From NCBI GenBank assembly GCA_002914845.1, contig JXTC01000073.1, forward strand, positions 780,686-844,685: a DNA stretch of 64,000 nt. Direction: 5' to 3'. Origin of the DNA: Trema orientale. Its lineage: Eukaryota; Streptophyta; Magnoliopsida; Rosales; Cannabaceae. Positions 1 to 10,194 of the stretch are shown piece after piece; within the stretch, counting starts at the first letter, position 1; each line of letters starts with the position of its first letter. The translations under genes were made by a program, and so were the position numbers. The notes below the pieces were generated by a model that had not been told where the DNA came from, made no database searches, and saw nothing but the letters and a program-made list of their open reading frames with translations.

Positions 1-269
1 CATGAAAAAAATAATTAAATGTAATTTTGAGAAAGCATCATTTTCTGGACAAGCTGCAATTAAAATGTATAGTTGGAAATAATTAAAAAATAAATACTAA
101 GTTCTTAACCAGAGGGGAAAGAAAAATCATTCAGGCTCCACAACAAGGAATCCAGGATTTTTGCATTTCTATTTAGCTTTTGCCTTTTATTTTCAGAAGC
201 CAAAAGCCAAGAACAACAATTAGAGCTATCCATGTGATGGGAGCTGTTACTAAATTAAACCTAGTATAC
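1..269. other. Non-coding flank, likely intron of the SOS1 pseudogene
   Basis: On the minus strand the last recognisable SOS1-like exon ends at 270 with a good donor (CAG then GTATAC). No further SOS1 exon can be read in the remaining 269 bases. The next exon may lie outside the window or may be lost. Confidence 0.5.
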
Positions 270-2483
270 CTGCCACAGGAAGTCTTCTACTGAAGGATCA
301 GACCTTAGCAGAGAAACTATATTGTCTGTTTCAACAAAGAAACAAAAAACCACAGAATCTGTTACTATGTCACAGACGTATGGTTTTCCAGTTAGAATGT
401 CGTATAGACCCAAAGTACTCCCATGAGTAAAAGTTAGGCATAACGAATGTTTGCTCTTTAACCTCTTACTCATCCACTGCAAAACATGAATATCATTTAG
501 TGGAACTTTCAATAAGCAACATCAGAAAGTATTGCCAAGATATTCTTTGACTACCTTGACCACCCCATTGGAAATAAGCCAAATACCATTAGGCTTTGAA
601 CCTTCCCTGTAAAGTGTTACACCACGTAGTTTCATCATTTCTTTGGTTGAACTTTCTAGAGGTTTACAAACAGAAGACGGAAGAGCCCCCATGAAAGGAT
701 GGACACTAATCATCTCTTATTTTTGGAATTTTTACTAATGGAGGGTTTCTTAGAAGGTTTTTCAAGTCAGTCTGCACAGAATATTTCAAAAATTAGATTC
801 AAGCAATAAACAGTTACGAACAAATTGCATGAAAAGAAAGCAAAGAGATTATGAACACTTACCTGAACAGCATCATGAAGATGCAACATCTCCTTCTCTT
901 CCAATATACCAACCTTTTCAAGGTTTTGGACATAATCAATTAGATGGTTCAACACTGAGTATGTTACTTGTCTGGTTTTCACAACACGCAAAACCTGAAA
1001 ATGTTCCAAAGATACCCGGGTTCAAGAAAATTTCCAAATTTAGACACTGAAATAACATTCTCTTGCTTAACTGTCTTTTAACAAAAAGTAGAAAGCGTAA
1101 CTAGAGGGGGAAAAAAATGACTCGAATATAAATCTAATACAATTGGCCAACAAGATATAATTGGGAATTTGAATAACAAACATCTTCCAGAAATGTTCTT
1201 GCTTCTTCTCCTTTTGCCTCACTTTCATTATTGACAATAGAAGCAACATCACTGTCACCTAAATGATAAATAGACACAAAGGAAATAATAATTACTTGTC
1301 AAAGTAAAGTAATTACATAACTCGTTCCTTTCCGGTAATGGCATTTTAAGAGCATAAAATAACATAATAATTAAGTACCAAATTCAAAAGAGTAGTTGAT
1401 TGATCAGCTGATTTCCCTTTTCTGGTTGGTAACTGATATTGCACTTCTTAAATAACAAGGCACATATCATTTAGAAGTGCAGGATGGCAAAACAAGATTA
1501 CTCCAGAGTCATTAAAAAAATAGTAATAATAGAATAAATGAAATAAAAACAAACAAAAACGAAAAAGAGAACAAAAACTGAACAAACAATGCAATGCATG
1601 CATGCATAAACACTACACACAAGCACAAATGGTCGTCCTAGCATGCATGTTTTGAACAGATAATAAAGGGAGGTGAATATATGTACCTTCCAATTAAGCT
1701 TCTTTACAGCAAATGTAAAGGAAATATAAGCGTATAATAGACTTATGAACCCACACAATTGCATTTATACATAGAATTAACCACTAGGAAATGAGGCCAG
1801 CTATGTATGAACACATTGTACATGTAATTATGCAGAAAAATGATAAACGTGAACAGCGGCGATGGCTACCTCTAGTTTTTCAATGATTCAAAAATTTTGC
1901 GATGTATAACTACGCATGCTCTTGTGTTGTTAGAGTTTACATGTAATCTATGATTGGATAAATATGTTTCGCTGTCATATTATTAGAAATTTTGCCATAT
2001 AAAACTATGCAACCTTTGGATCAGAGTTCACAAGAAATCTATAATTGGTTAAAAATCAAAGCTGATGATCACCAAAGGTGATACGTAGCATTGCTCATAT
2101 ATATAAATGAATATAGGAATATATATAGAGAGATAGAGAGTTTGTGTGTGTGTGAAAAAACCACTAGGAAAGTTTGTTACCTATAAAATCATGGCGTTGC
2201 TGTCTCACTATTCTATGGGCGCAAAGAAAGGCAGCACAAATGTAACATGCAGATTCCAACCTCTCCACAGTGAAATATGTTACTAACTTTTGTGGACAAA
2301 TGCTTCTTTGTAGAAATTTGTAATAATTTGGAAAATTAACGTGAGTTTTTAGACCTTTCCAGTCACATAAAGGCCCATTTGAAACAAAATCAAGTGCCTT
2401 GTCCACTGATAGCATCAAAATATTTGCAGTAGATTGAGTAATAATTCCCTCATCAAGTATCCTTCAATAAGCAGCTTGGACAC
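270..2483 (-). pseudogene. SOS1: SOS1/NHX7-type Na+/H+ exchanger, C-terminal fragment, disrupted
   Basis: Five exons read on the minus strand: 2483-2181, 1258-1161, 994-863, 771-555 and 476-270. They match the cytosolic part of plant SOS1 (plasma-membrane Na+/H+ antiporter, salt tolerance) up to the cyclic-nucleotide-binding-like domain. Signature stretches are PLCDWKGL, YFTVERLESACYIC, RVVKTRQVTYSVLNHL, LEKVGILEEKE, MKLRGVTLYREG and HGSTLGLYDILTGKPY. Splice phases between exons still fit. Three lesions argue against function. A TGA at 2466-2464 stands where the family has Trp. About 2 bp are deleted near 706-712, shifting the frame before the ISVHPFMGALP stretch. The donor after 1161 reads CAA/TTATATC where CAG/GTATATC is expected. 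The transmembrane exchanger half is absent upstream (2484-4500). The 3' end may continue left of the window. Family identity is firm; pseudogene status is inferred from the lesions. Confidence 0.9.
1259..2180. other. Intron between SOS1-like exons
   Basis: AT-rich non-coding DNA of 0.92 kb with no exon-like or RNA-gene-like sequence that I can recognise. It contains short CATG-rich and TATATA runs (about 1598-1645 and 2099-2150). Confidence 0.55.
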
Positions 2484-2954
2484 CTAATCAGAAATATTTT
2501 CTTAAAATTAATATAGGTAGTCAGAGTCAAATATGAAGAATCTTTTAATTTCACAACATGATCAAATCTATAGAGATAGTCCTTTAAAGAGGTCCAAGAT
2601 ATCTGTCTTCGCAATCAAGAGTTGTATAGATGACTTCCTTTGTAAAGGGAAATATATAGCAAATATATAGATAGAACATATTAAACAAAATGAAGGAATG
2701 AATAAATAAATAAATAAAAGAGAATTTGAGAGATTAGTCATGCATGACATTAACTGGAACTCAAGGAATCGAGTAAACTATGGGAAGAACATATATGATT
2801 TCATAATAAAGAGTAAGCAGTAAAGGTATGAACTACCAAAATATAAGGAGAAAATTCAAAACAATCACAAAGCATCCTTCCAACTCAAGTGAAACACAGA
2901 AAGGTGTCTGTTAAAATAAATATGTCGACTTTACCATTCCCATTTGATCATCAA

Positions 2955-3175
2955 CATCTGAAAACAAAACCTATTTCTCAAAATGAAGATTCTTAGAATA
3001 GAAATTCTTCTCCATATTTATCAATTTTTTTCAGCAACCCCTTAACAAATAATTACTGAAATAAATCAATTTTATATATGTAGTCTAGAAGAAGATGATT
3101 TGGTTTAGTTTCAAGCTTAATTAATCCTTATTAAAATTTCTCCATACGCTCGTTCATTCTGCATTCCAACAAAAA
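2955..3175. repeat. Segment duplicated at about 31.53-31.80 kb
   Basis: Shared landmarks in the same order include AAACAAAACC, CTTTTCTCAAAATGAA, TTGAAATAAAT, ATGTATGTAGT, TTTCAAGC(C/T)TAATTAAT and TTCATTCTGCATAC. The copy near 31.5 kb has an extra stretch of about 60 bp. By eye the similarity is roughly 75-80%. This is an old dispersed duplication that continues in pieces to the GA-rich block near 3.9 kb. Confidence 0.65.
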
Positions 3176-3841
3176 TTATTTCTCTTAAAAAGTTCCACCA
3201 TGAACCAGAACCAATTCAACACCCCAAACAAAACAGAAATAGAGATTCAAATTACCTATATAGGAAGTTCTTACCTCGCAATAACAGGGGTTTTGGTTCC
3301 TAACTCATGTTAAAAGAGAAAAAAAAAATGGTGAAAACTCTGAAACTCACTTTGACAAAGAGTATCTGATTCTCAGTTTCAAGAGAAAACTTTCTCTCAG
3401 TGAAAACAGAACCAAATCTGGATTCAGGGCTTCTCCACCCAAAAATAAAAATATATATACATCTTAGACGAATACACAACAGTTATTTATCTTTTCTAGC
3501 AAACTACTTTTAGTAACCTTATCAATATAATCGGATAAACTAAAAGCCCTTTCTTTCAAACACAAGCACAAACATTACCCAAATGCATATCATATTAGCA
3601 AATATAAGAACTAAAATAGCAATAAGAAGTACAAAACTCGAGTAGAAAATTCTTTAAAAAAAAAAAAAAAAAAACCTGCCTCAGATCCGTAACTCTCTCC
3701 ACAAAGCCCTAACTTATACAAAACCCCAACAAGATTTATATGGTGAGGATAAAAAATTGTGAAACTCATTCAAATATGAAATACAATCGAAATTCCTGAT
3801 TGGTAAACATTTCAATAACAGAAAAGATGGTACATATATAC

Positions 3842-3846
3842 GTGTG

Positions 3847-3919
<73 letters not shown>
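3842..3919. repeat. Compound microsatellite (GT)n(TA)n(GA)n
   Basis: A run of GT dinucleotides passes into about 40 bases of TA and then about 24 bases of GA with almost no interruption. It should be highly length-variable. A related GA run sits at the paralogous position near 31,848-31,869. Confidence 0.95.
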
Positions 3920-4189
3920 GAAAACTAACAGGAACTTGAAATCTCCATCCATGTAATCTGAAGAAGTTGAAATCTTTCGAACAGAGACATTCTTATTAGA
4001 CTATGAAACGTTATTCTTCACATGGACAAAATTATAGCAGTGGATTGATATAATCTCAATGTCAATAAACACGAGGCTAAACGAATCAATAAAACAAAAA
4101 CTAGTAACTTGTTTCCTCAAATTTCAAAGTATATATTTTGGCATATAAGTCGGCATATATGTATACAAACATAACTCGATTTATGGGAC

Positions 4190-4500
4190 TCAGAAGTTTA
4201 CCATCGAAATCATCGCCATCATCAACATTGTTCTCTTCGACGAAATGGGTTCCTCCTCTTGAGGCCTATAACCTTCATCTTCCTTGAATTTTGAGCCGAA
4301 CCCATTAAGAAGGAAGCCATTTTGTGCAAACCCAGACCCTCCATTCCGGTCCTCTTCTTGACGAAACTTGAATGGAGTAAGGTTCCTGAAAACTCGATCG
4401 ATTTGGGAAGCAGAGGAAGACGAGAATTGAAGGTATATTGCCCTCAAACGCGGCGGATTCGAATGTTCAGAGACCCAAAATTCGAATTCAAATGTAGCCT
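4190..4500 (-). CDS. Putative 5' exon of an unidentified minus-strand gene (possibly broken)
   Basis: A minus-strand frame is open from just after a TAG at about 4500 to 4190. Its composition looks like an organelle-targeted N-terminus (Ser/Arg-rich, SSSSASQIDRVFRNL) followed by an acidic stretch (EEDRNGG, KEDEGYRPQEEEP). There is no in-frame ATG near its beginning; TAG stands directly before the first codons. Another frame has ATG near 4340 and a short ORF. A donor-like GATG/GTAAAC lies at about 4204-4195. The block sits just downstream of a telo-box region typical of plant 5' leaders. It could be the first exon of a decayed gene, or the start of a transcript running into the SOS1 fragment. 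I do not recognise the protein. Treat as exon-like, not as a proven gene. Confidence 0.35.
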
Positions 4501-4501
4501 A

Positions 4502-4600
4502 AAACCCTAAGATAGAGAGCGCATCGTTCTGGAGAGAGCCGTTGTGGTTGGGTTCTACTCTACTCTGGACTGGAGGAAAGATATGAATTTGAAGAAAGAA
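4502..4600 (-). promoter_or_regulatory. Telo-box containing 5' leader/promoter-like region
   Basis: AAACCCTAA at 4502-4510 (TTAGGGTTT on the minus strand) is the plant telo-box, common near transcription starts of housekeeping genes. It is followed upstream on the minus strand by CT/GA-rich sequence and a tiny ORF (MRSLS). This supports an ancestral minus-strand transcription start here. Confidence 0.4.
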
Positions 4601-4698
4601 ACATGTCGTTGGGGTATTTGGACTCTCTCATTTTAGCATTATATAGGTGTCCTCCGTTCCAAAAATTCAAACGACACTTCTTTTGGGCACTAAGCCTC

Positions 4699-4732
4699 GT
4701 GTCATTTTCTTCTGTACCAAAAAATGACACGT
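4699..4732. repeat. Short inverted repeat around GTGTCATTTT
   Basis: An 11-base arm (CGTGTCATTTT) is followed after about 11 bases by its reverse complement (AAAATGACACG). Related TGTCGTTT and ACGACACTT motifs lie on either side. It marks the left side of the duplicated block, but I cannot assign a transposon family. Confidence 0.5.
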
Positions 4733-4999
4733 CAAATACAATAACACTTGTGTCGTTTCTATGGTAAAAAATAGCTTTAAAGATTCCAATAAAGCAAAGT
4801 TAGTAAGAGAGCTACAAGGATCATTTTGATATGCATTCTCGACGGAGCAGATTAAAAGTAATGATATCATAATTATATTATTGACATTATTTTATTATTT
4901 TTACTATTTTGAAATGTGATTTGTATTAGTTTACTCTTTGTAAGGGTCAATGTTTTCTTATCAAATAAGACTGAACCAACAAATATAGTTAAAACTGAA

Positions 5000-7360
5000 A
5001 CTTGAGATTATTTAAAAAATATTTTTATCTTTTAAACTCATAATTATTAAAAGTAAAAATAGTGTAAACAATTAATTACACTTAAAATTTAAAGAAAAAG
5101 CAGAGAGGGAGAGGGAGAGAGAAAAGACCAAAAGAGAAGTTATTTTATTTTAACTTTTGTCAATTCTTTTTTTTTTCAATTGTTTGAATAATTTAAACTC
5201 TTTTTAGTTTCAATAACTATTATTTTCACTTTAAAAAAAAAAGACTGAAAGTGGTTTTTTCTTAACTCTTTTCATTATTTTTCTTTTCCTATTTTAATTG
5301 TTTTGAATAATTTAAGGGTTCATTGAAAGAATATACCTTTTTTAGAGTCACTTTTAGGAAACTAATGGCTTTTGATAGTTTTTTTAGGAACTATATATTT
5401 TAAGTTGAAATTAGATTGTGATGACAAATATGCACTTGGCATTTTATTAGGATTTAACCCCCTCATCTTCATCTTCTTCTCTACCTATGATTTTTTCTCT
5501 CTTCATCATCTCATTGCTCTAGCTCATCATGGCTGAAAACAAATAGACTTCCCAAAGACCCAATCTTTTTGTCCATTAACAATGAAGAATATTGTCATAT
5601 TCATCATTTTATATTCCTCTTCAAATATTTTCCCACTGTAAGGTTTATGCTTCAAATTGAAAAAGGAAAAAAAAATCACAAATCTTTTATTTTCGCTGAG
5701 ATTCTTGTTTAATTAGTATTTTAAAAGATAATTTTTAGTAGAAAATAGAACTATAGCAAAAATTGAGTAGGAATTTTATGGGTATTTTTTAGCTTAAAAA
5801 GCTTTGAACTACAACTAGAGTTGTGAAATGTGTAGATTTCAGGTCAAAAAAGACTGCTTGCTCTAGCTAAACAAGGGTGTCGATCGAGTTGCTAGACACC
5901 CTCTCGAGTGCTTGACAAGCCGTATATTCTCGATTACGCTATACACATCTATCATGTCTTAACTGTAGTTGATGTAGGCTATGTTTGGCATGCTCAACAA
6001 TAAAATCGGTTGACTAGAGTCTCTTGTTGAGCCATTTTCCAAAATATAAAAAGGTTACTCGACACTTTTGTTGAGTGACTCGACACTATTTCTGAAGCAT
6101 TGAACAGTATTATTTAAGAACTAAACACACACTTCTAGTCACTAGGCCCATATATCTAGCTATAAAACGGACGTATTAAACTTTTAAGATACCTTTTAAA
6201 AATTTATTTAATCTATTTACTAATATATATTCCTTTCTTTTGTAATTCTTTTTTATTTAGATATGTTATCCACGCTCATAATTATATTATATGATGGCAT
6301 GTGGGAAAAAGCTTAATGCTCTTAGAATTGGAACGAAATGAGACAATGATCAAGATATATCCAAATAATAAAGCTCTAAAATCATATATTTCCAAAATTT
6401 CTTGAGCCAATAAACTGAGAATAAGGCGGGCATGGGTTCAATAGTAGGTTGATTGGACGAGTTAAGTAGTAGGTTGGCTTCGATAGGTGGTGCTTTGGTG
6501 GTGGGTGGGATAATGGGATTATGACCTTCAACATGAATAATAGATTTAGGGGTTCGAGAGGGTGGGATGACCGCAAGGGGATTGTGACTGGTGAGTGGGT
6601 TTACTGGGGTGGGTTCATGGATATTAGTTCATTGGGGTTGTGTTGCTGGAGACGGGGAAGTGGGATTTGACTGAGATGGAGAGAAAGAGAGAGACAAGGA
6701 CAGAGATGAATGAGCAGAAGAGAGAAGCGACTATGGTTTTTTTAGTTCTTGTCTTTTTTCGCGTATTATGTATGTGAATAGGGGCATATAGGTCATTATA
6801 TACCATTATTGTTTAATAAGGGTGTATTCACACTAAAACTTTCAAAAGGAATCTAATTCCTAAAACTCACTATGGAACAGGTTTATTTTACCACTTTCCC
6901 ATAATTTGAACTCTTTTTTTTTTTGAAAGTATAATTTAAACTCTTTTTATTTTGAATTTTATTATTATGTTTATTTATATTATGAGTCTAATGGGTTAAG
7001 ATATATATTTTTTTAACAAATTTTGATCATATTTATATGTGTGATAAAATAACACAAATTGAAGGTTTTCTTTAATATAAAGGATAATGATACAAAAATA
7101 TTGTAAGGTTTGAATTTTCTACAAAAACTAACCTTACCTCTGACGTCTGCGAATTAATACTCTCGAATTTTAACTATTTGTAAATTTCTATTATAAGCTG
7201 AGAAATTAAGTAAATTATACAGTAAAAAAGACAAAATTACTCATTATTAATTGATTAAAAATTCCAAAATATAATTTATATTTTGATATTATTTTTAATT
7301 ATTTTTTTTGATTCTATTTAAAATAAAAATGAGAAAAGAATTAAAAAAACTATAAAAAAA
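5000..7360. other. AT-rich non-coding DNA in copy A
   Basis: No gene can be supported. The stretch 5.45-5.55 kb is CT-rich with an ATG followed by only four codons. The stretch 5.82-6.1 kb has repeated CGACAC/GTTGAG motifs. From 6.39 to 6.75 kb the plus strand is strongly G/T-rich, with CCC-rich minus-strand frames lacking a usable start. The matching DNA in copy B is 18.6-21.0 kb, where the same frames carry different breaks. This argues against coding constraint. Confidence 0.6.
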
Positions 7361-8095
7361 AAAGATTGAAATTCCGATTCTTTTCTCCTTCCCTCTTCAT
7401 CTTCTTCACCCTCATTATTAAATCTCTCTCCAACCAACCTCCTCTCCTTACTCGGCTCAACCAATCACCACCAGTCCTTCTTACTAGTCTTTATTGTCTG
7501 ATCTTTGTACTTAGAACAACGTCAAACTCTTCTTCACCACAACATTCAATACCTTGTTGGTTTTTTGTTTTTTGTTTTTTTTTTTTGGGTTTGTTTCTCA
7601 GGAAAATTAGGGCTAGTTTGGGAGAAATGGAGCTGGGGATGGGTTTTGTTTATTATGAGTTTTGGTTTGTATTTGGTCAAGAAAAGGAAGTCTTGGGCAG
7701 AGACGATAAATTTTAGGATTTTGAACTGATATTATGGATGTACCATTAATTTTCCAAATAGAAAGTTTAGTTATTTATGTTGTATTAGCTTTACTTTGTT
7801 AATCGATTTAAATTAGTTTTGACAAGTATTTGTGAATTTGACTATCTTGTTTGTGAATTTCACCTAGTTCCTTACTTTCTCTCCCTTTGTATTGTCTTCG
7901 TTCTCTATCTCTTTATGTTGCAGATTTATTGGCCACAATTTTCACATTCACCGGCAAGCTCAATGATCCACTACACTATCAGGGCATGCACGTTACTTTT
8001 CAAAGAGTGGAAGGTTTGGAATCATGGGATGCACACAGGAGTAGGAATGACAAAGATATCGGAAAAAGAGAGGGAAAAAAACTTAAGAATTGTCT
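7361..8095 (+). other. Unidentified gene-like stretch, probably non-functional (copy A)
   Basis: A CT-rich leader-like sequence is followed by open frames. One begins at an ATG at about 7,627 (MELGMGFVYYEFWF), and another lies after an acceptor-like TTGCAG near 7,923 (FTFTGKLNDPL, VEGLESWDAH). Both recur in copy B (from 21,291 and 21,567). Comparing the second frame between copies I count about 6 synonymous and 8 non-synonymous changes, including G-to-C and Y-to-H, which looks neutral. A purine-rich tract (8,061-8,080) lies just before the LTR-like segment at 8,096. This may be the remnant of an internal retroelement region or of a captured gene. No family was recognised. Confidence 0.35.
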
Positions 8096-10194
8096 TGTGA
8101 AAACCCAATTTTTACATGAAAATATATGGTCAAATTAACAAATTTTCGGATTAAAATAGGTGAAAAAATTGAATTAAACTTAAATTCGAGTTAAATTGTA
8201 ATAATTTTGCACCCAGGGACCAAAACACAATCACGCGCGAAACTTTCTTGCAGTAATTAATGGTGTTTTTAAGAGAAATTAAGGGCTAAGGACTTATTTG
8301 CGAGTTTGTAAGTCAAAACCCAATTAAACACTTGACAAGTGTCAAAAATACTCAAAACTTCTTTTAGTTCTCCCTCTCGCCCTCCTTCACTATGCCTTGC
8401 TAAAAACTAATCGTTGAAGCTCTTCCGAGTCGACACTTAGCTCCACAGGACAGCTTAACTTCACCGACCACTTTCTCTGCCTGCACCATCATGTAGACTC
8501 GAATCATTGAGGATGAAGAATCAGGACTCCACGGGATATTTTTCAGCCTAGCATTTCCATAATTCATCACGAACTCTTTCTACCGACAAGCGACACTTCC
8601 CCAAGCTGTGATCGAGCTCGTCCCTTTATTGTACTCGGTTCTCTTTAACTAAGAAAATGACAGATTTGGATAATTAGAATCTTTGGTTTGTGTATTGGCT
8701 TTTTGGTCGGGCCATTCGATTGAAGTTTTATAGGTATTTTTGGACTATACTTGTCAAAGAGTATTTGATGACATATAACATCGCCATAAAATTTTACCTT
8801 AAATAGGAATTGTTCACGAGGCTTGGGATTCACCTCGATTTGCATGCTAAGCTCAGGTTCGGCCCAAATTAGAATTAAAAACTTATATAACTCTTATATG
8901 CAAATTCTACATTCTGGACTTAGTAGTGACATCTATTTTGTTATTTTTGGCTCTTTTTGAAAAGTCACGGTCCAAAATGAGCAAACAGGAATCCTAAATC
9001 GCCAATCGAGCATCCAATCAATTAAAGAAGAATAGCAAGAGCATTGATAGATAGGCCTAGCTATCATGATGAGGTAGATATATTCAATTGCTTGGCTTTT
9101 ATACATGTTTCGATTAAAATTGTGTACATTATGACACTTTCAGACAATGTAATTTTTATTAGATTAAATTGATTTAGTTGATTATTTGGCAAATTCGAGA
9201 ACTGTTAAATTATTTTGAATTGCTCTTGGATTATTGTATATGTTTGAAATGCATGATTTAAATTTTGGTTTTGGAAAAATATAATCATTATGTTGCCTAA
9301 TTTTCAATAAATCTTAAAGTAGTTTAAAATAAAATTTAAAGCAGGACATTGATCAAATTACTTATGCATGGTTATTTTGAATATTGAAACGTATTATATA
9401 TATATATATATCATAGGATCACATTTGAGAACATGTTTATATTACGGTAGTTTAGATAAATACAAGTTGTTGCATTTCTAGGTGAAAGACCTAGGAACCT
9501 ATGCAAGATTTAGCTGATATAATATTAGGTAGTATCAAGATATTGGGTACCTTTGTTAAGGGATATTATAGGGTCATAATAAGAGGATGAGTGCTCACTT
9601 ACCTTTATTAGTTAATTGACGATGTGTAAAATTATGTGGTTTGATTATACTTTAACATATGTCGTTTATAAATGACTTTTCAGATACAAATATGGATTTT
9701 GGTTTCATATATCATTTTGAGAAACATTAACCACACATACTTTATAACACTAGTTTAAAAAAATAGTAATTGAATTCCTTCTGGGCACCATGTGCTCACT
9801 CTTTTCTTTTTCTCTCCCTCTAGGTTTAGATTCTGTGATATACATTCAGTTAATTTGTAAAGTTACTTGAATTACTCTTTTGCAGTCCTGACCATTCTTC
9901 ATGGTTCATACTATCTTATTGTTCGTTTTTGTAACCTCCTTTATGCTGGTAGAAATTTTCATGAATTACTATCGAAATTATAAGTGGTAATCGTAGCTAT
10001 ATTTTGAGGAATATTTTAATTTACTTGGGTCAAATTCAATATTTGTACAGGGTCTATATGAAAAGTTCTTTAAGGTATGGACTTTCTCTTAACTTTAGAA
10101 TATTAAGGGGATATATACACACACACATACTAATATAGGGATTGAGTAATTGGGAAATGATAGGTGTGAAATGCGGCTGGCCTAAGATTTTACA
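8096..10194. mobile_element. Probable solo LTR 1, copy A
   Basis: A segment of about 2.1 kb starts TGTGAAAACCC and ends TTTTACA (TTTTCACA in copy B), giving the short inverted ends expected of an LTR. The start, followed by a GGGACCAAAACACAATC motif and a CT-rich leader-like part near 8,360-8,500, resembles LTRs of plant Ty3/gypsy elements. No gag-pol follows. No matching 5-bp target duplication is visible (TGTCT on the left, GAAAA on the right), so the boundaries or the solo state are uncertain. Confidence 0.5.
9391..9410. repeat. Short (TA)n microsatellite
   Basis: A TA run of about 20 bases lies inside the LTR-like segment. It is shorter in copy B (near 23,098), which shows length change after the duplication. 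Confidence 0.8.

Larger units (their letters stand above)
2484..4189. other. AT-rich non-coding stretch between SOS1-like exons and the 4.2-kb exon block
   Basis: No SOS1 exons for the membrane domain are readable here. A minus-strand donor-like sequence (GCGAG then GTAAGAAC) lies near 3272-3282 without a clear exon attached. The part around 2.95-3.2 kb, and the GA-rich ACTAACAG stretch near 3.92 kb, recur at 31.5-31.9 kb (separate entry). Confidence 0.5.

Noticed and set aside
6382-6806. Minus-strand Pro-rich and Ser-rich frames
   Set aside because: Starts lacking or weak, stops between them, and the copy-B counterpart is disrupted differently.
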